Below are positions 23,499-34,923 of a stretch of DNA of 64,000 nt, piece by piece. Numbering within the stretch: position 1 is the first letter of the stretch; the number at the start of each line of letters is the position of its first letter. The notes beneath the pieces are model-generated. The model saw only the letters and a list, made by a program, of their open reading frames with translations, did no database searches and was not told the DNA's origin. The DNA lies in contig NW_006763297.1 of the NCBI RefSeq assembly GCF_000218685.1, positions 1,914,683-1,978,682 of the forward strand, written 5' to 3'. This DNA comes from Serpula lacrymans var. lacrymans S7.9 (Eukaryota; Basidiomycota; Agaricomycetes; Boletales; Serpulaceae). The position numbers and the translations under genes are program-made.

Positions 23499-23728
23499 TT
23501 TCTCGTAAAGGATGATCAATATATTGGGAGTTGATTGGGTACAAGCAAGGTTAGGGTTACCCCTAGGATATGTTCATTCCCTTGATACATTCAGCATCAG
23601 ACAGAATTCTATACATACAACTGGACGTGTATCTTTCGAGATTTATCCAGGGTAATCAATACAGATCTGTATCTCGGGATAAAATAGTACACTAAGCCGA
23701 AGCCAGTTACACAGCTGATTACAGTTTT

Positions 23729-25020
23729 TCATGCACTCCCAAACACGCCCTTACTCGCCGTCAGTTCAGCCCCGAGTTTGTAGCCCAGCACCTTTAAAAG
23801 TAAAGGAGATCAGTACGAGGGACGGTACATCAACATCATCCAACGTTACCCTGTCCCAGTCAAGTTTCGATCGTGTCATTGGCAACGCGCGTCTGAGCCC
23901 TTTGAACGTCTTTTCACCCATCTCATGGTAAGTGTCATTTATCGCTGTCTGATAATTGCTCTCTTCGGCCTCAATGAGAGCGAGTATTTTAGAAGCAGAT
24001 TGGGCTGGAGAGGAGGTGACTATAGCCTGTGGCAGCGATATAGAATGGTCGTGATGAGTAGCCAGCTGGACCTATAAGGTATCGCATTCGTTAGAGAAGA
24101 CTCTACGATCAACCGTCGACACGTACATTTCCCTGCTCGTAGTAATGGATATTAACAAGCACCTTGCCTTCCACCTTGTGTTCGCTGAGGTCCACGGTAT
24201 ACTCTGATCGCCATCTCCCAGCCCTAGACACATCTACGCCTCAATTTCCCACATGATCCGTCTAATAAGAACGACTACACACCAGAAGTTGGAAGGATTA
24301 TACTTGTTGGCTACTATCTGAATGATAAATCGGTTGGTTTCAGGTGCAGAAAACACAGCAGCAACGCCATCGTGGAAATGCGCGCTCAAATAAGCCAGAG
24401 TCGACTTTTCTAGTGCTTCCCTATCGTTGAAAATAGTGATCTGATATCAGCAGGATAACAATAAAGAGAACCTTCGTTTACCGTAATGGCTCTGCATCTG
24501 CGTCTGGCTCTACACTTTGTGGATCAGACGCTTCCTGCACGAATCAAGGGTAGAGTTAATGCGTAGGAACACTCAAAGAATGCAATGTAGTCTCACTAGA
24601 CTCAAATGATCAAACCGAAACGACGTCTTCGATCTAGGATCCAAGAATCTCTCCTCCTCATCTTCCCCCACAGCAAGTCTCGCAGCCTCACTGACAACCG
24701 TCTATCAACGCAGACATCAACTCCAGTTTCAAAACGATGTTGGACACGAGATCAGATGCATTTACCTGGTGCTGAGTTCCGGGTACCTCTACAGTGATGA
24801 ACTGCGCAATGTTGTACTCTTTCAACGCAGGTAGGACACCTTCATGCAGGGAATCGTCGTCTGATATGATATTGCGGACATCTAGAGGTGCCAGAGGTCA
24901 ACGACAGATAACAATGGCAACGAAAGTTTAATTGTGACCATTGAGGACATCGTTGATCTCTCCCGGTGGTGATTGTAAGAGAAAGCTAGATGCTGTCTGA
25001 ATGCGGTCCACTGGATCCAT
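23729..25020 (-). CDS. CAP1: F-actin-capping protein subunit alpha
   Basis: Caps barbed ends of actin filaments as a heterodimer with the beta subunit. The gene is cut into seven or more small exons, so no single long frame shows it. Read through the introns: MDPVDRIQTASSFLLQSPPG (start 25020), DVRNIISDDDSLHEGVLPAL, EYNIAQFITVEVPGTQ, SEAARLAVGEEDEERFLDP, SKTSFRFDHLS, YLSAHFHDGVAAVFS, FIIQIVANKYNPSNFW, then the family signature GRWRSEYTVDL, VNIHYYEQGNVQL and a C-terminal helix ending GAELTASKGVFG. Stop at 23729-23731. These match the CapZ-alpha order block for block. Exon edges are approximate. Confidence 0.9.
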
Positions 25021-25370
25021 TGTTGATCGTATCAGGGGGTAAAAGTGTCAAGCAGTATCCAAATTGATGTACGTGTGGTATAGGACCAGTGTCTCAACAG
25101 AACGTTGGCAACAGTATGTTTGGATCAGAAAGGAAAGCCTCTTCAAGTTATCCAGCGCAGCGGAACTTCGGCCGGTCAATATAGCGCAACCTGACACTCG
25201 TCGGTGGCATCTCACAACTTAAACTTGAAAGCTCAAATAGACTCAAACATAACATACCATGTGAAAAAAAGTTACATATAAAAAGTACAAGATGCGATTG
25301 GAAAAAGTATGTAAGTAAGTACAAAATGACACCTATGCAACGTCGACAAGATGACCCAAAGCAAGACCAA
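25021..25370. other. Intergenic region
   Basis: Promoter of the capping-protein gene and 3' flank of isocitrate lyase. An A/T-rich run at 25260-25320 may hold the isocitrate lyase 3' end. No gene seen. Confidence 0.45.
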
Positions 25371-27264
25371 TTACAATTTCGACTTGAATTGATCCTCAGT
25401 GACACCTTTGCCCATTGCTGATGTTGATGATACACCCCCAGTAACAGTTTTGATGAGGTTGTCGGCATAGTCCGCACCACTCCACTGTGGGGAAATCAGC
25501 TTCTTGAACATGTCATTGTAAATAAATCTCACCTTTTGGTGGGTCAGAACATCCGTGCCGATTTCCCGTTCTTTTCGTTGCACGAGCTCGACGTAGGCTT
25601 TCATACCTTCCTTTGCATACTCCTTCGCGAACAAGTCGCTGATGTATGCATTCGAGTGCAGACCACCGAGCTGTGGTGGGCAATAAATCAGGACACTCAT
25701 ACGCACGACATATATATGTAAGGAGACTCACAGTGATAAACTGCCAGCAGAATCCAAGCTTACCAAGCTCCCACACATAGTTCTTCATGTCATCCGTGCC
25801 AAGACCTGCCGCATCCCAGTTGAATGACGGGCTCAAGTTGTAGGCCAACCAGTGGCCTGGTCGTGCAGCGTGCACACCGTAGGCAAATTCTCGCGCCTGG
25901 GACAGGATGGGCTTCTTCGTCTCCATCCATAGAGCATCGGCGTATGGTGCATACTCAACAGAGCGTTTGATAGCACACTGTGTTCCACCTTGGTATCGGT
26001 AAAAGCCTTCGCGTGTTCGTGGTGAATCCCAGTCCCAGTACGGAACAGTCTTAAGGCCAAACTCAGTCTGAGCAATAGACACAGCTCGGGGATACGAAAC
26101 GTTGCCAGCTCGCGCAATGAAACTGTCGACGGTGGCCTTGGAAGCACCTTGCTTGGCAATAGCGTTGGCGAGGGTCTCAGAGAAGAGCTGCAGGTTCGCC
26201 GAAACAGTCCAAGCATCTTCGATGGCTTGCAAATCATCTCCCGACTTGCCTGCTTTCTCAGCATCCCCCATGACATTAACGAGCGGAGGTAGTGATGGGT
26301 TAGTCGAGCCAAGAATGAAAGCATGGTCCCGGTCATCAATGTTGGTCGTGATGAGCGTGGCAGCCTCAGAGTCAGTTCGAGCAATCACGAGGTTCTCAAC
26401 ACCCATGATGTCGAATTGGAGACGAATGGCAACCAGACGGTTGATGTGCTCGGAGATGGGGACGAGCACCTTGCCGGCCATGTGACCACACTTTTTGGTA
26501 CCAGGTGCTTGATCCTCGATGTGGATGCCAGCGGCACCTTTTTCAACAAACATCTTTGCGAGCTTCATTATAGCAGTGAGACCACCGTGGCCAGTGTCAG
26601 CGTCAGCGACGAGGGGACGGAGGTAGTCGATGTAGGGCGTAGCGGCAAGTTCAGCTTCGGACATGTTGGAGCGAGCCTCTCGCTGTTTGCGGTCGTGGAA
26701 GAGCTGGGCCATGAACAGATGCTCGACCTTGTTGGGCACAGTGTTGGATGGATAGTCTATAGGACCGACGTCAGCAAGGATGCTGATAGAGCAAGTACAT
26801 GGTGACTAACCGGCAAGATCTGGGCCAGGCTCGTTTGTGCTCGCTGCAGTACTCGATGATTGCCATCCCGAGACGTAGACAGTCTCAAGATACTTGGCCA
26901 TTTGCGTAATCTGAACGGGGTCAAGACTACAACCGCCATTAGCCATTCAAGCATTGTACAGGTGTTGGAGGTTACGTACGCTCCATAGGTATGAGAGGGA
27001 GTCCCGTTCTTCGCATGTTCGGCGAGGAGTGCGAACAGCTTTTTGCCCTGCAGGCCAGAGGGGTACTTGATAGGGATGGTGCCCCGCTTTGAGACCACTT
27101 GAGCAGCGGTATAAGGACGCTTAACTCGAGCGAACCGTGGGCTCTGAAGACCATAGCGTCAGTCACACGAGCCAAATGGCATGCGAACACGAGGGGCTCA
27201 CCTTGAACCACTGTTCTACTTCGGCGACCTCAGCCTGGAAAGCGGCGCGCTCGCTGTTTGCCAT
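25371..27264 (-). CDS. ICL1: Isocitrate lyase (glyoxylate cycle), with PTS1
   Basis: Cleaves isocitrate to glyoxylate and succinate, allowing growth on acetate or fatty acids. Start 27264 ([20 protein letters not shown]). Exons continue with [39 protein letters not shown] and [22 protein letters not shown], then a long exon (about 25733-26755). It contains [35 protein letters not shown] (catalytic KKCGH), IARTDSE and [11 protein letters not shown]. The next exons read [19 protein letters not shown], and after a stop-free 51-nt intron, [12 protein letters not shown]. The protein ends FKSKL: a C-terminal SKL tripeptide, a peroxisomal targeting signal, separates it from mitochondrial 2-methylisocitrate lyases. 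Length is typical (about 540 aa). Confidence 0.95.
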
Positions 27265-27821
27265 TACGGGAATGCGACGGGGGTGAATGAGAGGAGTAGA
27301 GAGAAGATGGTGGTTGATAAAAGAAAAGTATACGGACTGTATTTCATCTTTCACTGGAATTCGAAATTCAGCGAGTCAAGGTGGTCGGACATGTGATTCC
27401 ACCAATAGCAGCTGTACCCGGCGCAACTGTGCGGAGCAAAGGCCTCTAAGTACGACCGTCGGCTCCCCTTCAAGTACATATCTCGGTGCGCAAGGTTGCA
27501 GAATGAGCGGAATGCCGTGCAAGACAAACGACAAGTGGTGCATGATTTACGCGATGCTCGTGATTACGCTCTAACGCCTATGTACACTTACAATGCTATC
27601 GGCGTTATACGGACTTTCTGCGGTACAGTACCAGCTCCTGCTCTAGCCCCGCACCAGCCTTGGGTAACCAACAGCGTGCTCATTCACAATCAAACTATTC
27701 TTGACCGACGACGAAGCCAGACATACATGTACATGCCCGCTGTAGCAGCGTAAACAGGACACGGTCGTGTTAGTATTAGACCCGTCGGCCGACGCTCATT
27801 AACACATGTTGTCTTGTCCGA
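27265..27821. other. Intergenic region, promoter of isocitrate lyase
   Basis: Upstream of ICL1 and downstream of ALG7. Short plus-strand frames (27181-27396, 27496-27753) have no coding character. No RNA gene or repeat recognised. Confidence 0.45.
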
Positions 27822-29616
27822 TTAATGCCTGTCGCCATCGTAGACAAGGCCTGCCAACCCATAGCGTACAATGAAAGCCAGCACACTCCCTGCAACCTGC
27901 GCGAGAAGTTCGTGTATATCAGCGTATGAACGTACCATTGTCAAAGAAATCGGGTATACATACCTGTGTGCACATAAGTGTCTGAACAAGTCTCTTCTCG
28001 TTCATCGGTCCCAGCCGTAAGAGGAAGAAATTGAGGATTGTAAGGTTTGTTGCTTCGAGAACATTTCCTGTCGTTGCATGTATCGTTAGCTCGGTGAGTC
28101 GTAGTGTCGATAGCGTTCGAAGAACGAGGGTTGTCAAGTTTGATGGAGGCTTGATGAAGAGGGTTTTTGAGGGATGCAGGAGATTCGTATCAGGGTCAAA
28201 TCTAAGGTCGAGTTATTTATCTAACCCCGCTACGTTGATGTAAATGAAACTAACCTCGGGACTCGGTGCCTCGGACATGGTACGAGGCCGAAGAGCTGTG
28301 GGCATGATAACAAGAAGTTAAAAATCTGGGGTAGAAAGAACAGAAGCAGGGTTTTGGAGAAATGGGCTTGAATTCCGACGACAGAGAAGGCCATTCCAGT
28401 GACATAACACAGTGTATCTCCTGGGAACGCACGTGCTGGATACCTTCGTATCATTTCACTGTCAGTGGGGTGCCAACGTGCGTTGGAAGAATGAAACTGA
28501 CCAATTGTGATACATGAATCCGAGACAAACTCCGACCAAGGGAAGCATGAAATATAGACTGAATAAATGTCTTCCGACGAGTTCTTTGCTGCCGTATGAC
28601 ATCCCAGCGTGTAGGACCCCACCAACTTCTACCTCGGCTTGGCTACCAAGGAGGTGAAGAGGTATACGGAAGTCGATTGGCCATGGGAGATAAAGCAGGT
28701 CATTCAGAATGACCGAAAGGGCAATTATCAGTGCCTGGCTAACTTCTGAACCATTTATGCCGGCGAGGATGTTTATGCTATTTGTTGTAAACGTGGAGAG
28801 CAGGGACATGTAGACATAATAGAGAGGACCTGCCAAAAATTATCGGCAATCAAACCTAGAACGTGATAACAGCAAGAAATGAATGTAAGAACCTAGATTT
28901 ACTAGCACGCCAAATATGGACCGCAAAGGAAGAGGGACAACGACATGTGTGTTCCCCCCTTCAGCGTAATAAACCATAAGGAGGGGTATGGATGCAATTA
29001 TTGGGATTGGTAACTTATGCCGCCATCTAATGTCGAATACATCATCTAGGAATCCTAGCATTGTGGCCATCAGGAGTGAGAGTAGAGATGAGAGGTACAT
29101 TGCTAGCTGTAGGTTCTATTGTTTAAAGGCGGGCGTTCAAAGGGAGATATTTATTGACCTCATGATGGAGAGAAGCTGTGGCAGTCAAGCCCTCTGGTTC
29201 TTGAGGCTTTGCAGAAGATAGATTTGCGACCAAATTCGAGAAAGGAAAGGGGATGAACAAGATCAAGAGCAGAACATAGATTGATGCGCAGGCCAAACCC
29301 AGACTCTCTGGTCTGTTCGAGAATACATCGTCAGAGTCTTCCAAATATACCCAGAGTAACTGACATACATTGGATCTGAGTAAATCTTGAGCAAATCCCT
29401 GCCCTTGAGGTTTGCCCCCTTGAATGTGGGTCCAAGTGCAGGAACGAGGTATAAAGCAGCTAGAAAAGCATAAATGGAGAAACCAAACGAGGTGTATAGT
29501 GCAGGAAGAGGAGGGGCTGGGCTGAGGAGTGGCCGTACCACGAACCAGGATGCAACTGGAATGAGAGAAACAAGCAGAATGGTAGGGAGCGGGCGAGGAG
29601 AAAGAGCTTTGGCCAT
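27822..29616 (-). CDS. ALG7: UDP-GlcNAc:dolichyl-phosphate GlcNAc-1-phosphotransferase
   Basis: First committed step of N-glycan precursor synthesis in the ER membrane; the target of tunicamycin. Start 29616 ([24 protein letters not shown], first TM segment). Then [13 protein letters not shown] (the family's KGRDL), [23 protein letters not shown], and the catalytic block [23 protein letters not shown] with the Asp-Asp pair. [13 protein letters not shown] is the conserved N-x-x-N-G/AGING motif, and [20 protein letters not shown] gives the cytosolic DT/TG region. The C-terminus holds [23 protein letters not shown], then LVYDGDRH before the stop at 27822. About eight short introns. Order and motifs fit DPAGT1/ALG7 throughout. 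Confidence 0.93.
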
Positions 29617-29820
29617 AGCGCGATATGAGTTGCGTTACAAGTTTATAACGGATAGCCTACAACCGCTAAATTTGGCCTACGCTTAAGTCATGTTTGACGA
29701 AACATGACGGTCATATACGGACGGCCTACACATGGCATGCCGTTCAAACACTCACGTTCCCACACTGTAAACGAGGTCCAGCCCGTAGCTCTGCCACTGG
29801 TGCAATATTTTTTGCTTAAT
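29617..29820. other. Boundary between ALG7 and the mobile-element island
   Basis: ALG7 upstream region. Beyond about 29.75 kb the sequence becomes AT-rich and repeat-derived up to about 48 kb. Confidence 0.4.
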
Positions 29821-29862
29821 ACTGTTAAGTGATCAAAATGTCAGTGAACTTATGCTGTCTGT
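29821..29862 (+). repeat. Short direct repeat, copy 1
   Basis: Begins ACTGTTAAGTGATCAAA and ends GTCAGTGAACTTATGCTGTCTGT. A near-identical copy lies at 31847-31902. The pair brackets the decayed helicase. Confidence 0.7.
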
Positions 29863-30179
29863 AATGTATGCTAAGTCTTTGAATCCTATGATGCATGTTT
29901 GACATGCTGTTCTGTCCTTGAATGTCCTTATAAGCTTGCCCTAAGCTTGTGCACAGTATACTGAATTCAAGTAAATGGTTCATTGAATCTTTACAAACAT
30001 CAACATATATTGTAACGTAAAAAGTCTATGGTATTACATTGATAAATTGATGAGAAATAAAAAAGGGACTCCAGAAATGGTAAAGGATGATAATATGATC
30101 TGATAACAAAACACTTTAGTAAAAAGGGTGAGAATTGGGGAAAAGTCTACTTGCCAGTCACGGATAAAGCCAGTCAGAA

Positions 30180-31820
30180 TTTATATACCATCTGTCATTT
30201 AAACCATGTGGATATAGCACTTTTATTCTCTCTCCTGAAGTGCAGTGAGACAATGCAACATAAAGTTACCCATGTGAAAACACGTAAATCCAGCCCAACC
30301 TGTGTCACTGATTGGAATAAAAGCTATCTGTCCTGCATGTTTTCCTCCCAAGACACGGCACTTCAATACTCTTCTCTTCATCTCTATCAAAATCATGCAT
30401 GTTCCGATACAGAGTCCATTTAGGGTATCAATATTGTGGAGGAGCATAAGTGGATATCCAGCTTTAAGATTGAGGTGTGCTTCAGGAAGGCCAGATACTT
30501 GCAAGGAGTTCAAGAATTCCACAGGATAATGTTTATGCCCCTCTCCAACCACTTTATCAATTGACAGAGCTACTAACTCTTCCTCAGGGAGTTTTGTGAG
30601 GATTGCTGAATTAAGGTCGCTAAGAGCATCATTTTTTGTGGAGAGGATGGTGCAGTTGTAACAACCAAGAGTTAGTTACTCTGGCGCACTAGAACCAACT
30701 ATAGAGATGATGATGAGGGAGTGGTTACCCTTTAGACTTCAACAAGTTAGTTGTGAGGATACAACAGGAGGACTCGCTGAGGAGTCTCCTTGATCTATTA
30801 GTCTATATATACTACTACAGGTTTGTTTGTACATGTATACTGTACAGTTGATAGAGGCAGTGGCTGATGATGGGGCTTAGCCCGTGTGACCAGCTCCACT
30901 GCGTGAGAGACTTGTAGCTAAAATAAGAAGAAAGGCAGCGCAGCACGAGAAAGAGGAGTTTGAACAAAAGGGAAAGTGCCGCATGGCACAATGTGAGAAA
31001 ACTATAGTAAAAGGTTAAAGAGGAGAATGAAAAGTAAAGGTCCAAAAATGTGTTATTGTAACAGCAGTGGAAGAAATAATGGTCATCTTGGTCTCCATTT
31101 GCAATTCCGGGATAGGTAGTGTTGACTAATGAGTCTATGGTGTTTTCTGGCATAAGCATGTTGGTGGGGAGTTCAATAGTTCCATCTCCTGAAATTCCAC
31201 ACCCACTACCAACATCCAGGAGCCAGCTAGCAAATGCTTCACTTTCTGGAGTACGGTCCAGGCACATGTTCTGTGTGAGATAGCAGACATGAATATTTGT
31301 CCACAATCATGACCTTCTAAGAGAGGCAGAACTAATGTGTTGCCTTGACCCTCTTGGAACAACAGGTGTTGTTTGGCAGAAGTCCCCTCCAATTACCATT
31401 GTAATGCCTCCAAATGGAAGCTGATTATCCAAAATGTCCCGCAATGTACAATCCAATGCTTCAATTCCATAATGTGTTGCATCAGTGCTTCATCCCAGAG
31501 AATAACTCTGGTATGTCTCAATGGAGGTCAGAGTTTTTTGGAATCCTGCATGTGGATGTTTCATGTACAGGAATAGGGATTCCAAAGTGTGAATGAGCTC
31601 TGCGGCCACCCTCCAAGAGCAGGGATGCAATCTCAGAGGATGCTACACACAGAGCACCATTATGATTATCTCTTGCTCAAACAGCGGCTGCCATTGTATT
31701 ACAGAGATATGTTTTTCCCCTACCTCCAGCACTGTGAATCAAGCAAGATCTTCTCCAATTATGATGAATTGACTGTATGATGGTATCAAAAGCATTCTGC
31801 TGCTCTTGACTGAGCTGCTC
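30180..31820 (-). pseudogene. Helitron Pif1-like helicase remnant
   Basis: Read on the minus strand from about 31820 down, pieces in several frames recall the SF1B helicase domain of fungal Helitrons. In order: a degenerate Walker A (GGRGKT) near 31.7 kb; [26 protein letters not shown] (motif II, WDE) near 31.49 kb; LWTNIHVCYLTQNM and IELPTNMLMP around 31.2-31.1 kb; and the C-terminal signature MLLHNIDTLNGLCIGT...VLGGKHAGQIAFIP at about 30.32-30.47 kb. Many stops and frame breaks, and motif Ib and the Rep/HUH part are not seen, so it is dead and partial. Pif1 host helicase is unlikely because the LLHNIDTLNGLCIGT form is the Helitron type. Confidence 0.75.
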
Positions 31821-31846
31821 TACATTATCTTTTGAGTAATGATAAT

Positions 31847-31902
31847 ACAGTTAAGTGATCAAATTTTACTAAGTAAGAAGTCAGTGAACTTGTGCTGTCT
31901 GT
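31847..31902 (+). repeat. Short direct repeat, copy 2
   Basis: ACAGTTAAGTGATCAAA followed by about 15 extra bases and TCAGTGAACTTGTGCTGTCTGT. Matches 29821-29862 on the same strand, about 2.0 kb away. The shared TGTCCTTATAAGC block follows both copies at different spacing (29925-29937 and 31900-31912). Confidence 0.7.
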
Positions 31903-32312
31903 CCTTATAAGCGTGAGAATTTTCAAAGTGGCTACAATTTTCACTGCACTCGTTACTACTGCACTCTACCTACTCTACTGCTAACCGAAAACCACGCGAG
32001 CAAAACTAAGTGAAAAAATGTGCTCCCATGTGTGCCACACACGACTTTTGAGACCACTGTCCCCTTTGTTATAGATGGTATACAGACTAAAGCCAGATAT
32101 TGTTCACAGCCCGCTGGAATTAATTCATATGGTTCAGATGAACCAAATTATATAGCACGGCCCTCCGGGCAAACCTGGTCCCCCGGTTTGTAATCACACA
32201 AGGCCGTGTTATAATTGTAGAACACAAGAGTGTTACAATCATAGAATCATGAAGTAAGGTTTACTATGATGAATACTTAAATATTGTTATAGGTAATACA
32301 AAATCATTCAAA
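31903..32312. other. Repeat-derived sequence with strong hairpins
   Basis: No coding frame. Contains the 63-nt nested hairpin at 32151-32213 and, directly after it, a second imperfect stem (ATTGTA..ACAC with GTGTTACAAT, about 32214-32246). Confidence 0.5.
32151..32213. repeat. Nested inverted repeat (hairpin)
   Basis: Outer arms TATAGCACGGCC (32151-32162) and GGCCGTGTTATA (32202-32213) pair with one mismatch. Inside, CAAACC (32170-32175) pairs with GGTTTG (32185-32190). Such structures occur at ends of rolling-circle and foldback elements; no element boundary could be assigned here. Confidence 0.65.
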
Positions 32313-32921
32313 CTAAAATTTCATTCTTGATAGCTCTATAGTATAGCGTGAGCATGGGTGATAGAGAGTGCAAAATAACCCATACGCAGCCGCAATAATA
32401 TTCATGAGAGATAAATCTTCCATAGTGACGTGAGTTGGTTTGGTGGAATCTCTTTGGGCGTGTTTAACAATGAGTAACCCCCCCTTCCAGGTAGGGTTAC
32501 TGAGTAATTGGTGAAAATGGATGTGCAGTAGTTGGTCAAGTAGCGTATTACACTTCCATGGATGAAGTTGGTCAAGATAGAATATAGTGTAGTGATTTGC
32601 AAGATATAAACCGCAATTGGACAGGGAGATTGAATGAAGCTGGTAGGATTTGATGAAAGGGGGATGGAATGTCATGGAGTGTAAAGGGTGAGAAGGATGA
32701 AAGTAATTGTTGCCATCGACAGATACTCCGTATTCCAAATAGTTGCGGACCAACATTTGGATGGGGATGAGTAGAGCACTATTTCCGGCATAGGTGTCAG
32801 TGTCTATGATCATATTGACCTGGCTGTCAATTGGGTCTGCCAGGGGAGGGAAAAACGATAGCGGAGTATTGGTGTTGCCAGCATTGTGAGGTGGAGTAAA
32901 TGTCCGGTTTGCATGGTACAT
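32313..32921 (-). CDS. Unrecognised 202-aa reading frame in the mobile-element island
   Basis: An uninterrupted frame starting MYHANRTFTPPHNAGN and ending at 32313. It contains aromatic- and His-rich stretches (SHPLHSMTFHPPFIKSYQLHSISLSNCG, shown only in part here: HPLHSMTFHPP) and a VNMIIDTDTYAGNSALL segment. In another frame just upstream (32925-33103), a Cys-rich piece with CCKYCYYISTCNQC appears and overlaps the start, so the true gene could be spliced across both. It sits between the Helitron remnant and the chromovirus, so it may be cargo or part of a mobile element. No known domain recognised. No function is proposed. Confidence 0.35.
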   Translation of the reverse strand: MYHANRTFTPPHNAGNTNTPLSFFPPLADPIDSQVNMIIDTDTYAGNSALLIPIQMLVRNYLEYGVSVDGNNYFHPSHPLHSMTFHPPFIKSYQLHSISLSNCGLYLANHYTIFYLDQLHPWKCNTLLDQLLHIHFHQLLSNPTWKGGLLIVKHAQRDSTKPTHVTMEDLSLMNIIAAAYGLFCTLYHPCSRYTIELSRMKF

Positions 32922-33164
32922 TGGTTACATGTGCTTATGTAGTAGCAGTACTTGCAACACCATGTGCAGTCATGGTGGAGTGTTTTGATGCCATGAGATG
33001 GTCCACCTTTCATGACGTAGGTAGTAGTTGAAGACAAAAGTGGATCGATTTTGTTAGGGATACATGAAGTATTACATAGACAACAAATTGTGAATATAAA
33101 CAATCAAATGAATATAAAAGCAGTTTTGCTGTATATGACTGATACAGCTTGTAACTCAAACATG

Positions 33165-33170
33165 GTTTTC
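33165..33170 (+). repeat. Target-site duplication, left copy
   Basis: GTTTTC directly before the 5' LTR; the same six bases follow the 3' LTR at 40171-40176. Confidence 0.8.
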
Positions 33171-33585
33171 TGTTACGATTTGTCTACCTCTATTACGGAC
33201 TACTCATTTCTCGTTACTCATCGGTTATACCATCGGACCAATGACTCACGTCCCTCACATACACTTCCGCTCCTCTCGCACTTCTATTACCTTGTATAGT
33301 ACTCAGTCCTCAACGGACAGACCTACCCTAGATAGGACGTAACTCCTATCGCCGACTTACTTCTCTATAAATACGCTTGTAACAGTAGTAGTATTCTCCA
33401 ATACGATTCTACGCAGTTCACGCTTACAAAGCTAGACTTCTAAGATCAGACTTCCATACGGAAGAAGACCAACAACCGTTGGAATCCCTCTACTCAGAAT
33501 TACATCCTCGAACTTGTCTTCGGATAAGTCTCTTTGAACAAACTCGACGAACCCTCAGACTTTGTTAAGCACTTTGTGCGTAACA
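33171..33585 (+). repeat. 5' LTR
   Basis: 415 bp, TGTTACG...CGTAACA. Contains CTATAAATACG (about 33365-33375), a good TATA box for the element's own transcription. Confidence 0.93.
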
Positions 33586-33699
33586 AAATAATTGTATTCC
33601 ATACCAGAAGTCCCACCTATTTAGGTTTGGGAAGAAAAAGCCGACAATACGTCGCAACGACCGAGAACCAGATCTCAGAGAGCAGGAAGAAGCTCAGAC

Positions 33700-34921
33700 G
33701 ATTTACAGACACAGACAGCAACACCCCCGACATCGTCCAGACAAGGAAGGATAGCAGCACCACCCCCCTTCCCTCAACCAGACGTCACCCGACTCCACAC
33801 CAGAGAACAGGCAGACGCATTCTACGAAGCTAGAACACGTTGGCTACAGTTCTACGCGGAAAGTCATCCACAACTAATCCCCAGAACACAACACATCNNN
33901 NNNNNNNNNNNNNNNNNNNNNNNNNNNNNNNNNNNNNNNNNNNNNNNNNNNNNNNNNNNNNNNNNNNNNNNNNNNNNNNNNNNNNNNNNNNNNNNNNNNN
34001 NNNNNNNNNNNNNNNNNNNNNNNNNNNNNNNNNNNNNNCAAACGCTACGACACCCAACCCACTATGATTGGGAAAGCGACGACTTTGATGGGACCCCAGA
34101 CAAGGCCCAAAGATGGATATCATCCACTGACTTACACTTTGACATCAACGACACCATTTATACCTCTGACAAGAAAAAGGTGTACGTAGCTCTCAGCTAC
34201 ATGAAGGACGGAACCGCCGCCTCATGGAGTGAAGCCAAGATGACCAAATACAAAGACAAGAACGCCTACCCCCACATGGGCAGATTTTATGAAAACGTTC
34301 ACAGCCAGTTTCAGAACAGCAAATGTCAAAGGAACGGCTTTGGCCGCCTTGATGAAAATGAGGATGGAACCAGGAGAAAATGCAGTGGCATTCAACTCGA
34401 GGTTTATGCTAGATGCCGGGAAAAGCGGCATCAACAACGAAGCCATGATCATGGTTTATCAAAAGGCAATCCGACCCCCCCTCCTCCGCGGAGCACTCAC
34501 CGGAAAGGAACTGGTCACCATTGAAGACTGGATGAACACGGTGGCCAACCTAGATGCCAACTGGATCAGTGCCAACACCATCTCGGAAGGAACGTGGGGG
34601 GCCAGAAACAAAGAAAGACAGTACAACAAAAATCGCAAAAGTGGACCATCCACCAGCGTGAAAAGGCTGACCAAAGACGAAGAAGAAACCAGGAGGAAGG
34701 AAGGAAGGTGCTTCATATGCAACGAAAAAGGACACATCGGGAGGAATTGTAGGAACAAAGGAAAAACTCCCGAAAGAAAGGTACGTCAAACCGAAACTGA
34801 AGATGACGTCAAGACAGTGGTAGAAGAAGACAGGGTCCAAAACATCATGAGGATGTGGAGGGAGTTGGGAGAAGACCAAAAAGCTGAGGCGATGAAAGAA
34901 TTAGAAGACGAGGGTTTTTGA
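33700..34921 (+). pseudogene. Chromovirus gag (capsid/nucleocapsid), frameshifted and gapped
   Basis: Left of the gap, EQADAFYEARTRWLQFYAES is open. Right of it, DWESDDFDGTPDKAQRW and VYVALSYMKDGTAASW match Retrotrans_gag. The frame is then lost at a run of five C (34269-34273): one surplus base moves reading to the frame that continues FMKTFTASFRTANVKGTALAAL (34289 on). The C-terminus has the zinc knuckle CFICNEKGHIGRNC and a Glu/Lys-rich tail, stop 34919-34921. N bases at 33898-34038 hide part of the N-terminal half. The start codon was not resolved. The C-run error could be real or a sequencing artefact near the gap. Confidence 0.8.
33898..34038. other. Assembly gap (141 N)
   Basis: Run of N inside gag of the retroelement; exact missing length unknown. 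Near-identical element copies elsewhere in the genome would explain failed assembly. Confidence 1.
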
Positions 34922-34923
34922 AA

